From: Cytophagales bacterium
GTDB lineage: Bacteria; Bacteroidota; Bacteroidia; Cytophagales; UBA9547
Reading direction: 5' to 3'
Length of the DNA stretch: 25,265 bases
Assembly: GCA_025360395.1 (NCBI GenBank)
Contig: JANYCH010000287.1
Coordinates: forward strand, 1 to 25,265
The first letter of the stretch is position 1. The number at the start of each line of letters is the position of its first letter. Under the pieces are notes generated by a model that was given only the letters and a program-made list of their open reading frames with translations, did no database searches and was not told the DNA's origin. Made by a program: the position numbers and the translations under genes. Below are positions 6,564-14,178 of the stretch, piece by piece.

Positions 6564-8378
6564 TTATGCAGATTTTATCAATTTTAACTCTTCCTCTAGC
6601 GCCAGGATTTGTTTGTTTATCCCTTCAACTTTAGATTCTACATCTTTAGCGAGAGAAGAAGCATTTTTAGATCTGGAAAAGAAAAGTAAATTGTTGTTTA
6701 GTGTATCCGCTTCTGTCTGAAGGGTTTTTATTTTGCCTTTTATGTATTGTTCCTTTTTGAATAAAAGGTTTTTAGCATCAGGCTTAGATTTTAAATCATC
6801 AAGCTCTAATGAAAGCTTGATTTTTTTTACTTCTGCTTCATTTTGCTTGCTGTTGTCCAAAAATGAGTTCACTGCATCACTGTATTTTGATTGTATTTGA
6901 GAGATGTCTTTTTTTGGTACATAACCAACCTTTTTCCATTCTCCCAGAAGCTGTTTGAACAATGCTGGGCTCTCTTTTGCATTAGTGTCTAAAGCCGTCA
7001 GTTGATTTATCAAAGACATTTTCAAAACAAGGTTTTGTTCGTATTCTGAATCTTTTTCTTTATCAACGCCTCTTTTTCTGTTAAAGACTTCATCACAGGC
7101 TTTTTTGAACCTGTCATAAATCTTGTCCCGCATTTTAAAAGGAACATGGCCAACTTCCTTCCATTTTTTCTGAAGTTCAATTACTGTTTTAGTTGAACTT
7201 TCAACATTGTTTTCAGAGGCTAAAGATTCTGCTTGTTTGCATAATTCCTCTTTTGCATTCAGATTCTCTAATAACGCATCATAAACTTTTTTATAATGCT
7301 CGTTCTTATTTTTAAAGAATGTTTTTACCAGTTCCCAATACCTTTTGCTGATTTCCTTCGCAGAATCGTCTTTACCTGAAAAACCAAGGGTGGTCCATTC
7401 TTTTTGCAAAACTTCTAATTCAGCAAGTTTTTGCTTCCATTGTTCAGTTTCACTTCCTTTGAATTCTGCAAAAGCTTCAAGTTTGGATAAAAATTCTTTT
7501 TTCTTTTCTAAAATTTGTGCCTGTTCCTCAGATTTGACTTTTAAAAACTGGTCTCTTCTTGAATACAATGCATCAGAAGCCGTTTTAAATCTCTGCCAGA
7601 CTATTTCTTTTTGATCTTCCGGAACTGGTCCTGTATGTTTATATTCCCGGTGTAAAAAATTGAGTGAATCTAAGGACTTATTAATGGAAGGCTCATTTGC
7701 AAGTGCCTCAGCCTTAGCACAGATATCAAGTTTTATTTCAAGGTTCTTTTTCCTATCAAGTTCTTTGAGCTCAAAATCTATAGAACGGTTATTATAATAT
7801 CTTTCCGATAGGGCATTGTAAGAGGCCCAAAGCTCCTCATTAAATTCCTGAGGGATCGGGGATGATTTTTTCCATTGTTCCTGAATTGATTTAAATGGAA
7901 TTGTTTTTTGGCCGTCGATTAGTTGACGGAGTTGCTCCAAAAGGGTTAATCTGGTTTTATAATTATCCTGTTTTTTTTTGTTAAGGTCAGTTATAAAGTC
8001 TCTTTGTTTATGTTTAAGGACTTTAAATTCCTTTTCAATTTCGTTTAACTGATTGTCTTGTTTGTATTCAAAGTCATCTTCTATTCCACCTTCAGACAGG
8101 TATTTTTGAAGTGCATTTAATTTCTCTTCCTGAAATTTCTCTTCAAGAATGAGTTTAATCTTCGAAGCCTGCTTGATTGCCTGTGCAACCTGCGATGATT
8201 TAGCAGCTTCTTGAAATGCTTTGATAAGTTCTGGTTTACCCAAGGATTTATAATCTATTTCCTCAACAATTTCTGTCGCTTCTTCAGAATTCTGGGGGTG
8301 ATTTGGGGAAACCACAGTAGATTGTACATCTTCCAACTGTGTTTCTTCAACCAGCAGGTTATTTTGTTCCGTTGTCAT
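6564..8378 (-). CDS. DUF349 repeat protein
   Basis: 604 residues, predicted to be almost entirely helical and cytoplasmic (no signal or membrane segment). After an acidic N-terminal segment (1-45) it carries five copies of the DUF349 unit, marked by W/Y-K-x-x-G-x-[VI]-P followed by a helix with an aromatic near its end: about 160-200 (QWKKSSPIP), 236-276 (EYKHTGPVP), 318-362 (EWTTLGFSG), 398-437 (KWKEVGHVP) and 472-510 (EWKKVGYVP). The third copy lacks the Pro. A C-terminal coiled coil covers about 510-604. DUF349 proteins have no settled function. It lies between yqgE and engB on the same strand and abuts the engB start codon, so expression with ribosome-assembly genes is likely. Confidence 0.85.
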   Translation of the reverse strand: MTTEQNNLLVEETQLEDVQSTVVSPNHPQNSEEATEIVEEIDYKSLGKPELIKAFQEAAKSSQVAQAIKQASKIKLILEEKFQEEKLNALQKYLSEGGIEDDFEYKQDNQLNEIEKEFKVLKHKQRDFITDLNKKKQDNYKTRLTLLEQLRQLIDGQKTIPFKSIQEQWKKSSPIPQEFNEELWASYNALSERYYNNRSIDFELKELDRKKNLEIKLDICAKAEALANEPSINKSLDSLNFLHREYKHTGPVPEDQKEIVWQRFKTASDALYSRRDQFLKVKSEEQAQILEKKKEFLSKLEAFAEFKGSETEQWKQKLAELEVLQKEWTTLGFSGKDDSAKEISKRYWELVKTFFKNKNEHYKKVYDALLENLNAKEELCKQAESLASENNVESSTKTVIELQKKWKEVGHVPFKMRDKIYDRFKKACDEVFNRKRGVDKEKDSEYEQNLVLKMSLINQLTALDTNAKESPALFKQLLGEWKKVGYVPKKDISQIQSKYSDAVNSFLDNSKQNEAEVKKIKLSLELDDLKSKPDAKNLLFKKEQYIKGKIKTLQTEADTLNNNLLFFSRSKNASSLAKDVESKVEGINKQILALEEELKLIKSA

Positions 8379-8434
8379 TACGGCAATATTTTAAATGATA
8401 GAAAGGTAAATATACGTATTTTATATCAACCAGG

Positions 8435-9010
8435 CTAGTTGAGCCTTGGATCTATAGGATAATTGGAGATCATTTTGAATTTGCCCCCCATTCTTTTCAG
8501 GATCATTCTCCAAAGGTCCGCAGAACCCATTTCCCAGATTTCAGCCAGGTTTTGAGGTTTGTATACAATCCAGGTATTTTCTTTTATTTCCTGGTCCAGC
8601 TGGCCAGGGGCCCATCCTGAGTACCCAAGAAAAAAGCGTACATCGTCAAACCTGGCTTGTTTGATATTGATAAGAAGCTTCAATTTCTCGAAATCACCTC
8701 CCCAGGATAAACCTTCACCAATATCCAAGCTTCCTTCAAGCTGGTTGGTTATACGGTGGAGAAAATGCATGGTATTTTGTTCTACAGGCCCACCAACATA
8801 TAATTTAGCATTTGCATCTGTAAACTCCTCGACAATATCACTAATGGAAATTTCTGCTTCACGGTTTAAAACAAAGCCTACACTACCATCTTCATTATGG
8901 TCGCAGATCAGGATGACTGTGCGCTCAAAATTAGGATCAGGCAAGAAAGGTTCCGATATTAATAGGCACCCTCTTTCAACCGGCTGTATATGTGAGTTAA
9001 TCCCCTCCAT
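8435..9010 (-). CDS. YqgE/AlgH family protein (UPF0301)
   Basis: A 191-residue member of the YqgE/AlgH family: GCLLISEPFLPDPNFERTVILICDHNEDGSVGFVLNR near the N-terminus and LYVGGPVEQNTMHFLHR, followed by FFLGYSGWAPGQLDQEI, are the family's conserved blocks. The start at 9010 is preferred over the ATG at 9052: the family normally begins about 15 residues before GxLLIS, and the extra 14 residues would look like a spurious signal peptide on a cytoplasmic protein. The function is poorly defined; AlgH was named for an effect on alginate regulation in Pseudomonas. It is the first gene of the minus-strand run leading to the DUF349 gene (56-nt gap). Confidence 0.88.
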   Translation of the reverse strand: MEGINSHIQPVERGCLLISEPFLPDPNFERTVILICDHNEDGSVGFVLNREAEISISDIVEEFTDANAKLYVGGPVEQNTMHFLHRITNQLEGSLDIGEGLSWGGDFEKLKLLINIKQARFDDVRFFLGYSGWAPGQLDQEIKENTWIVYKPQNLAEIWEMGSADLWRMILKRMGGKFKMISNYPIDPRLN

Positions 9011-9122
9011 GATGGAGATAAATGTTATGATCGCTAAACACAATAATTTCATTCATATTCGCAAGAACATCAGTTAATAATGTTTTAATATTTTTTTTGT
9101 TCTTTACATGCAATATTACAAA

Positions 9123-9761
9123 ATGGATATAGCTTCAATTAGAAAGGATTATAAGTTAAAAGAATTATCTGAATATCAGATTGAGGCTAAACCTGATAAA
9201 CAATTTGAAATTTGGTTTCAGGAAGCTGTAAAAGCGCAGGTGCCTGAAGCAAATGCCATGATATTAAGTACTGTAGGTGAAAATGGCAGGCCTTCAGCAA
9301 GGGTGGTATTAATTAAAGACTTTGATGAAAATGGATTGATTTTCTATACAAATTATAAAAGCCAAAAGGCCAAAGAAATACTGGTTAATCCATATGCTAG
9401 CCTTACGTTTTTCTGGCCACAATTAGAACGGCAGATCAGGATTGAAGGCTTGATAGAAAAAGTATCCGAAGAGGAGTCTGTAAATTATTTCAATTCAAGG
9501 CCTTGGGAGAGCAGGGTAGGGGCATGGGTTTCAAACCAGAGTTCCGTAATTGAAAGCAGGAAAATATTAGAAGACCTTTATAAAGAATTGGATGAGAAGT
9601 TTAAATCAATGGGCACAATTCAAAAACCAGAAAACTGGGGTGGCTTTAGGTTGAAGCCGGATTTTTTTGAATTTTGGCAGGGAAGGCCAAGCCGCTTACA
9701 CGACAGGCTTTGTTATGAAATTGAAAACAAAAATTGGAAGATATTCAGATTGGCCCCATAA
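9123..9761 (+). CDS. pdxH: pyridoxamine/pyridoxine 5'-phosphate oxidase
   Basis: An FMN enzyme that oxidises PNP/PMP to PLP, the last step of vitamin B6 synthesis and salvage. 212 residues from the ATG at 9123 (MDIASIRKDYKL); an in-frame ATG at 9108 would add five residues and is possible. FMN-binding signatures are RPSARVVLIKDFDENGLIFYTN and ATNYKSQKA-like NYKSQKAKE, and the family C-terminal block is EFWQGRPSRLHDR, whose Arg and His contact the substrate phosphate and PLP. PLP made here serves enzymes encoded in the window (CysM, the aminotransferase). It is a single gene divergent from yqgE and convergent with hisD. Confidence 0.95.
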   Translation: MDIASIRKDYKLKELSEYQIEAKPDKQFEIWFQEAVKAQVPEANAMILSTVGENGRPSARVVLIKDFDENGLIFYTNYKSQKAKEILVNPYASLTFFWPQLERQIRIEGLIEKVSEEESVNYFNSRPWESRVGAWVSNQSSVIESRKILEDLYKELDEKFKSMGTIQKPENWGGFRLKPDFFEFWQGRPSRLHDRLCYEIENKNWKIFRLAP

Positions 9762-9796
9762 TGTGGATATTAGTTTAAATCCTTAAGCCTCGTTAT

Positions 9797-9817
9797 TCTA
9801 TGAAATTATTTCATAGA
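9797..9817. repeat. inverted repeat at the hisD/pdxH junction
   Basis: TCTATGAAAT and ATTTCATAGA form a perfect 10-bp inverted repeat about a single T, covering the hisD stop codon. As RNA it would be an AT-rich hairpin with a minimal loop; no clear T tract follows in either direction, so it is at best a weak terminator for the convergent pdxH and hisD. Confidence 0.45.
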
Positions 9818-11089
9818 CTCTAACCGAACTGTAACAGCATTCTTATGCGCATCTAAAAATTCATTTTCAGCCATTATTTCCACAGTAGGGCCGATATTTT
9901 TGATGCCTTCTTCCGTGATTTTCTGAAATGTTACTTTTTTAATAAAACTATCTAAGGAAACGCCACTGTAAGCTTTCGAATATCCATTGGTAGGCAGAGT
10001 ATGGTTTGTTCCTGAAGCATAATCTCCTGCAGATTCTGGCGTAAAGTGACCTAAAAATACTGACCCTGCGTTGATTATTTTATCTGTAAATACTTCAGGG
10101 TCGGATACTGCAAGTATTAAATGTTCAGGGGCATATTCATTTATCAGAAGTATGATTTCCTGATTTGTTTTAACTAAGATTATTTTGCTATTTTCCAAGG
10201 CTTTATTGGCAATAGCACTTCTTGATAATAGCACTAACTGTCTTTCAACTTCACTTTTAATCTTATTTGTAATTTGCTCATCCAAACTCACTAATATAAC
10301 CTGGCTATCTATTCCATGTTCGGTTTGAGAAAGGAGGTCTGCAGCAACAAAAACAGGATTAGACGAATGATCCGCAATAACCATTAATTCAGATGGCCCT
10401 GCTGGCATGTCAATCGCCACACCATATTTTGTGACTATTTGTTTGGCAACGGTCACATACTGGTTTCCAGGGCCAAAAATTTTGTAAACTTTAGGTAAAC
10501 TTTCTGTCCCAAAAGCCATTCCGGCGATGGCTTGTGCACCTCCAGCTTTAAATATGGATTTTATCCCTAAAAGATTGGCAACGTAAAGTATTACTGGGTT
10601 TATTTTTCCTTCTTTATTTGCCGGAGTGCATAGAACAATTTCTTCGCAACCAGCTAATATTGCAGGGACCCCTAACATTATAACGGTTGAAAATAAAGGT
10701 GCAGTCCCACCTGGAATGTACAGTCCAACTTTTTGAATCGGAATGCTTTTTCTCCAGCAGGTAACTCCTGGCATTGTTTCGATATATTTAATTTCTTCTT
10801 TTTGAGAGAAATGGAAGGCATAAACATTATCTATAGCGACCTGGATGGCTTTTTTTAGGTCCTCAGTAACTAATAATGCTGCTTCGGTTATTTCACTTTC
10901 AGTTACTGAGAGTGAGTTTAAATTATGGCCATCAAACTTATGGCTGAATTCAAGAATGGCAGAATCTCCATTTTTGCGCACCAAATTTAATATTGGTATC
11001 ACCTTTTCCTCAACCAACTCAAAACTTGTAGTTGGCCTGGCAATAATCTTACTATATTCTGATTGTAATGGATATTTTAGGACCTTCAT
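9806..11089 (-). CDS. hisD: histidinol dehydrogenase
   Basis: Catalyses the last two steps of histidine synthesis, oxidising L-histidinol to L-histidine with two NAD+ and a Zn ion. 427 residues, full length. The zinc ligands Q255, H258 (SQTEHG), D356 (GDYASGTNH) and H415 (FLDAHKN) and the catalytic pair E322-H323 (YAPEHL) are all present; each lies four positions before the E. coli HisD number. It is 19 nt downstream of hisG on the same strand. No other his gene follows: the next gene, pdxH, faces the other way, so this operon stops after two genes and the remaining his genes must be elsewhere. Confidence 0.97.
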   Translation of the reverse strand: MKVLKYPLQSEYSKIIARPTTSFELVEEKVIPILNLVRKNGDSAILEFSHKFDGHNLNSLSVTESEITEAALLVTEDLKKAIQVAIDNVYAFHFSQKEEIKYIETMPGVTCWRKSIPIQKVGLYIPGGTAPLFSTVIMLGVPAILAGCEEIVLCTPANKEGKINPVILYVANLLGIKSIFKAGGAQAIAGMAFGTESLPKVYKIFGPGNQYVTVAKQIVTKYGVAIDMPAGPSELMVIADHSSNPVFVAADLLSQTEHGIDSQVILVSLDEQITNKIKSEVERQLVLLSRSAIANKALENSKIILVKTNQEIILLINEYAPEHLILAVSDPEVFTDKIINAGSVFLGHFTPESAGDYASGTNHTLPTNGYSKAYSGVSLDSFIKKVTFQKITEEGIKNIGPTVEIMAENEFLDAHKNAVTVRLESMK

Positions 11090-11108
11090 TTAACTAAGCA
11101 AGAGTTAA

Positions 11109-11969
11109 TTAAATTACAATTTTTTCAATTGGCATAACCAATATTCCTTCAGCGCCGGCAGCTTTCAGTTTTTCGACAATTTCCCAGAATTCATTTTCTT
11201 TTACCACTGAATGCAATGAAACCCAACCTTCTTCAGCAAGCGGCATTACTGAAGGACTTTTTACACCTGGTAATAGACTTATAATAGTATCAACAGAAGA
11301 TGTAGGGGCATTCAATAATATGTATTTAGTGTTTTTTGCCCTTTGTACCGACTTTATCCTAAACAATAATTGTTCTACAAGTTCTTTTTTTGTTGCTGAA
11401 AGGCTTTTGTTGCCAATTAACAGTGCCTGAGAATGAAGGATTATTTCAGCTTCTTTTAAACCATTGCTGATCAATGTGCTTCCTGAACTTACCAGGTCAC
11501 AAATTCCTTCTGCCAGGCCAATATTAGGTGCAATTTCTACTGAGCCGCTTATTTCATGTATGTGGGCAGAAACGTTGTTTTTCTTTAAGAAATCCCCAAG
11601 AATTTTAGGATAAGAAGTTGCAATATTTTTTCCCGATAAAGATTTGATGCTTTCATAATTGTAATCTTTAGGGACAGCAATTGAAAGCCTGCATTTAGAG
11701 AAACCAAGTTTTTCAATAATATCGGCATGTTTACCTTTCTCTTCTAAAACATTTTGCCCCACTATGCCCAAATCTGCAACAGCATCTTCAACATAACCTG
11801 GAATATCATCATCCCTGAGAAAAAGAAACTCTATAGGAAAGTTAAATGCTTTTGAAGTTAGCTTGTTATCGCTTTTATTGAAATCTATCCCACATTCTTT
11901 TATAAGGGTAAGAGAATCCTCACTTAATCGGCCGGATTTTTGGATGGCCAGTCGCAGAACTTCACTCAT
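11109..11969 (-). CDS. hisG: ATP phosphoribosyltransferase, long form
   Basis: First, committed step of histidine synthesis: condenses ATP and PRPP to phosphoribosyl-ATP. 286 residues is the length of the long (HisG-L) form, which does not need HisZ. Residues 1 to about 205 form the two-lobed catalytic region (LRLAIQKSGRLSEDS at the N-terminus, SGSTLISNGLKE for the PRPP-binding loop, equivalent to the usual SGxTLxxNxL). Residues about 210-286 form the regulatory ACT-like domain, ending GAEGILVMPIEKIVI as usual, so histidine feedback inhibition is expected. It heads a two-gene unit with hisD. A -7-like box lies about 25 nt upstream; no leader attenuator is seen. Confidence 0.96.
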   Translation of the reverse strand: MSEVLRLAIQKSGRLSEDSLTLIKECGIDFNKSDNKLTSKAFNFPIEFLFLRDDDIPGYVEDAVADLGIVGQNVLEEKGKHADIIEKLGFSKCRLSIAVPKDYNYESIKSLSGKNIATSYPKILGDFLKKNNVSAHIHEISGSVEIAPNIGLAEGICDLVSSGSTLISNGLKEAEIILHSQALLIGNKSLSATKKELVEQLLFRIKSVQRAKNTKYILLNAPTSSVDTIISLLPGVKSPSVMPLAEEGWVSLHSVVKENEFWEIVEKLKAAGAEGILVMPIEKIVI

Positions 11970-11994
11970 TTAATAATGGATATTTTTCGCAGGA

Positions 11995-12002
11995 CAAATC
12001 TA
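11995..12002 (-). promoter_or_regulatory. predicted -7 element for hisG
   Basis: TAGATTTG on the minus strand matches the Bacteroidota TAnnTTTG element exactly and lies 25 nt before the hisG ATG. A -33 TTG is not convincing; GTTTATC occurs at roughly the right distance. Confidence 0.45.
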
Positions 12003-12092
12003 AAGAAATGCACCGATAAACTTTCCTAATGAACATTTCTTTTGATTTTTTTGTATTAAAAGAGTAGCAAGGTTCAAATAAAAGTGTTCAAT

Positions 12093-12542
12093 ATGAAAAT
12101 GTTAGTTACAGTAGTTTTTGTAATTACTTCCTTTATATCAGTTAATATTCCCGTTGTTAATCAGAAGATTGTAGACTTTGTAAAGTCCAGTGAAGGAAAA
12201 CAAATTGACAGAGGAGAGTGTTGGGACTTAGCGAAAGCTGCTTTGGATGATGCAAAGGCAGTTTGGGCTACACCTTATGATTTCGGTTTGAAGTATGATT
12301 TTAAAAAAGACCCCATTTTGCCTGGGGATATCATTCAATTTGAGAATGTGGTTTTTAAAGGAGATTTATATTCTATGAGCATGCCTCACCATACAGCAGT
12401 TGTGATAGAGGTTTTAGCACCTCTTCATGTTAAAATCGCACATCAGAATTTTGCCGGCAAGAGAACTGTTCAGTTTACTGATGTGAATTTTAATGATTTA
12501 AAAAAGGGAAAGGCCCAGTTTTACAGGCCACAAGGTCAATAA
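12093..12542 (+). CDS. small exported protein with CHAP/NlpC-P60-like cysteine fold
   Basis: 149 residues from the ATG at 12093; a GTG at 12084 in frame would add three. The N-terminus (MKMLVTVVFVITSFISV) is a signal peptide or anchor, so the protein acts in the envelope or outside. The mature part shows GECWDLA with C43 at the head of a helix, then PGDIIQFENV, then MPHHTAVV with H99/H100 and a downstream HQN (117-119). Cys-helix, GD-strand, His-strand and a polar third residue is the order of the CHAP and NlpC/P60 papain-like folds, many of which are peptidoglycan amidases or endopeptidases. The activity is inferred from this pattern only. Neighbours do not help: hisG is divergent and the next gene convergent. 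Confidence 0.6.
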   Translation: MKMLVTVVFVITSFISVNIPVVNQKIVDFVKSSEGKQIDRGECWDLAKAALDDAKAVWATPYDFGLKYDFKKDPILPGDIIQFENVVFKGDLYSMSMPHHTAVVIEVLAPLHVKIAHQNFAGKRTVQFTDVNFNDLKKGKAQFYRPQGQ

Positions 12543-12555
12543 TATTTTTCTGTTG

Positions 12556-12861
12556 TCAATACAAATAATAATTGACTTTTTGCATTAAGCTCCTGTAAGC
12601 TGCATCTGCAACAAGTACCTGATAATATTGAACAAATATCCTCTTTTTATCTTCCGTTTTTTTAGCCTTGTTTATGATAGCCTCGAAAGTTTGAATAAAT
12701 GATTTGCATAGGATGTTTTCTCTTGTACTTGCCGGGATTGAGCCCTCTATTAGTTGATAATAATAAATAATCAAGTCTTTGTCAGTGGTGGATTCATCTT
12801 CTACGATAAAATCAACCACAAACAACTTTTCGGGGGGGAACTCCAAGTTTCGATGACTCAT
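12556..12861 (-). CDS. hypothetical protein, 101 residues
   Basis: I do not recognise this protein. It begins MSHRNLEFPPEKLF, has no signal peptide or membrane segment, and is predicted mainly helical with aromatic-rich segments (IIYYYQLIEG, VQYYQVLVADAAYRSL) and a C-terminal NYYLY. It is cytoplasmic by default. Its stop lies 13 nt from the stop of the CHAP-like gene. Codon composition looks like its neighbours and the frame has no competing overlap, so I take it as a real small gene, but support is limited to an intact ORF. Confidence 0.55.
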   Translation of the reverse strand: MSHRNLEFPPEKLFVVDFIVEDESTTDKDLIIYYYQLIEGSIPASTRENILCKSFIQTFEAIINKAKKTEDKKRIFVQYYQVLVADAAYRSLMQKVNYYLY

Positions 12862-12975
12862 TTTAATTGGTTTTGTAAGTAAGTTATGTTATCATACGTT
12901 TCCTTGTTTGTTAAGGTGAAAATTATAATGTATTTTAAGTTATCAATAATTGTTATTTCATAAATGAGTTTATTG

Positions 12976-13006
12976 TTGGATTTAATGATTTTATTTAATA
13001 ATCTTG
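12976..13006 (+). promoter_or_regulatory. predicted promoter for the adhesin-like gene at 13044
   Basis: TTG (12976-12978) is followed after 20 nt by TAATCTTG (12999-13006), one mismatch from TAnnTTTG. The predicted start leaves a leader of about 30 nt. Confidence 0.45.
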
Positions 13007-13043
13007 AAATTTATTCTGGCCATTTAACCTCTATATATTTATA

Positions 13044-13913
13044 ATGTTTATTTATAAAAAGCAATTTCTTGTTTTTGCAATGCTATTGCCTTTGGCATTT
13101 AACTCGAATTCTCAGAATTGGATCATTCCAGGGGATAATACATCCTTAACTTCGGTACCTAAAATAGGAATTACCGGGATTGGTACAAGTTTACCTTTGC
13201 AAATTGTGGCTGATAACAACAGCGAAATACAGTTTTTTACTGGAAATCCTACTGGGGTTAAACGGATGTCAATTGATAAAAATGGTACTTTGTCAATTGG
13301 GACTACAGAAGGGACTTCTTTTACAAATACTAATTTAATAATAAATACCCGTGGAGGAGGATATGGATATCAAGGTGGTTCAATAGCTAATTCTGCTATT
13401 TATATACAAACTCAATTTCCAAATACCAATCTTTCAATTGGTTGTGGTGGGGAAGGGAATTTTTATATTGGTAATAAAACTAGTCCTTCCCCTATATTGA
13501 ATTTATATTTAGATGTCAATACTACTGTTTCTGGTACTTTTAATGCCCAAAAAAATGTTATCATAGGTAATCCTACATCTTTTACGCAAGGCTTTCCTGA
13601 TGGGTATAAACTTTATGTTTCAGACGGTATATTGGCTGAAAAATTTAAATGTGCTATAAAAACCACAGCCAACTGGCCAGATTTTGTATTTGCACCGGAA
13701 TATAAATTAAGAAGCCTAGATGAAATCGGGAAATTCATTAATGAAAATAATCGCTTGCCAGGTGTTCCCTCTGCGGAAGATGTAGTGAAGGAAGGTATAG
13801 ACTTAGGTAAGATGGATGCTTTGCTATTGCAGAAGATTGAAGAATTGACATTATACCTTCTGGATATGAAAAAAGAAAATGATTTAATAAAAAAGCAGTT
13901 GCTAAACAAATAA
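13044..13913 (+). CDS. secreted adhesin/tail-fibre-like protein
   Basis: 289 residues. The N-terminus (MFIYKKQFLVFAMLLPLAFNSNSQ) is a signal peptide. Residues about 25-200 are rich in Gly, Asn, Thr and Ile with repeated short strands (GITGIGTSLPLQIV, NGTLSIGTTEG), typical of a beta-helix or fibre. The last ~85 residues carry a block common in Bacteroidota surface proteins: WPDFVFAPEYKLRSLDEI, then FINENNRLPGVPSA, then GIDLGKMDALLLQKIEELT and a terminal coiled coil. This block resembles the C-termini of phage tail fibres, where it helps trimers form. No T9SS sorting domain is present, so the route across the outer membrane is unknown. The function, probably adhesion or surface display, is inferred. 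It precedes the cellulase by 265 nt but with a separate promoter. Confidence 0.72.
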   Translation: MFIYKKQFLVFAMLLPLAFNSNSQNWIIPGDNTSLTSVPKIGITGIGTSLPLQIVADNNSEIQFFTGNPTGVKRMSIDKNGTLSIGTTEGTSFTNTNLIINTRGGGYGYQGGSIANSAIYIQTQFPNTNLSIGCGGEGNFYIGNKTSPSPILNLYLDVNTTVSGTFNAQKNVIIGNPTSFTQGFPDGYKLYVSDGILAEKFKCAIKTTANWPDFVFAPEYKLRSLDEIGKFINENNRLPGVPSAEDVVKEGIDLGKMDALLLQKIEELTLYLLDMKKENDLIKKQLLNK

Positions 13914-14114
13914 CTATTTCATCTTTGGATAGACTTTTAAATTCCATTTTGCCTCCTATGAATGTTATAATTCTGTAGTTTAATATTCCCCTCTAATTTT
14001 AAAGTTTATTTTTGGTTGTTTATAATAGGTTACAAATTTCAATATTGATTTTATTAATAGGTTTCGTTAAATCCAAAATGAAACCATCAATATTTGCATT
14101 TTTTCAATTTTTTC

Positions 14115-14145
14115 TTGCTTTTTTCGAGTATATGCCTCAGCTTTG
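14115..14145 (+). promoter_or_regulatory. predicted promoter for the cellulase gene
   Basis: TTG (14115-14117), a 20-nt spacer and CAGCTTTG (14138-14145) fit the Bacteroidota pattern with one mismatch in the first base of the -7 box. The leader would be about 28 nt. The rest of the 265-nt gap (13914-14178) is AT-rich with no other feature I can support. Confidence 0.4.
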
Positions 14146-14178
14146 TATTTAGGGTATAATCAATTTAAAATCTAATTC

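Noticed and set aside
9011..9052. Signal peptide on the YqgE protein
   Set aside because: The hydrophobic MKLLCLAIITFISI stretch arises from an upstream in-frame ATG; the family is cytoplasmic and normally starts near 9010.
8559..9077. 172-codon open frame on the plus strand opposite yqgE
   Set aside because: It is antisense to a well-conserved YqgE/AlgH gene, its translation resembles no family, and its composition (Ser/Pro-rich) is that of a mirror frame.
12555..12580. GTCAAT ... ATTGAC followed by TTTT as a terminator of the CHAP-like gene
   Set aside because: Only 6 bp of AT-rich stem with a 10-nt loop; too weak to list as a terminator.
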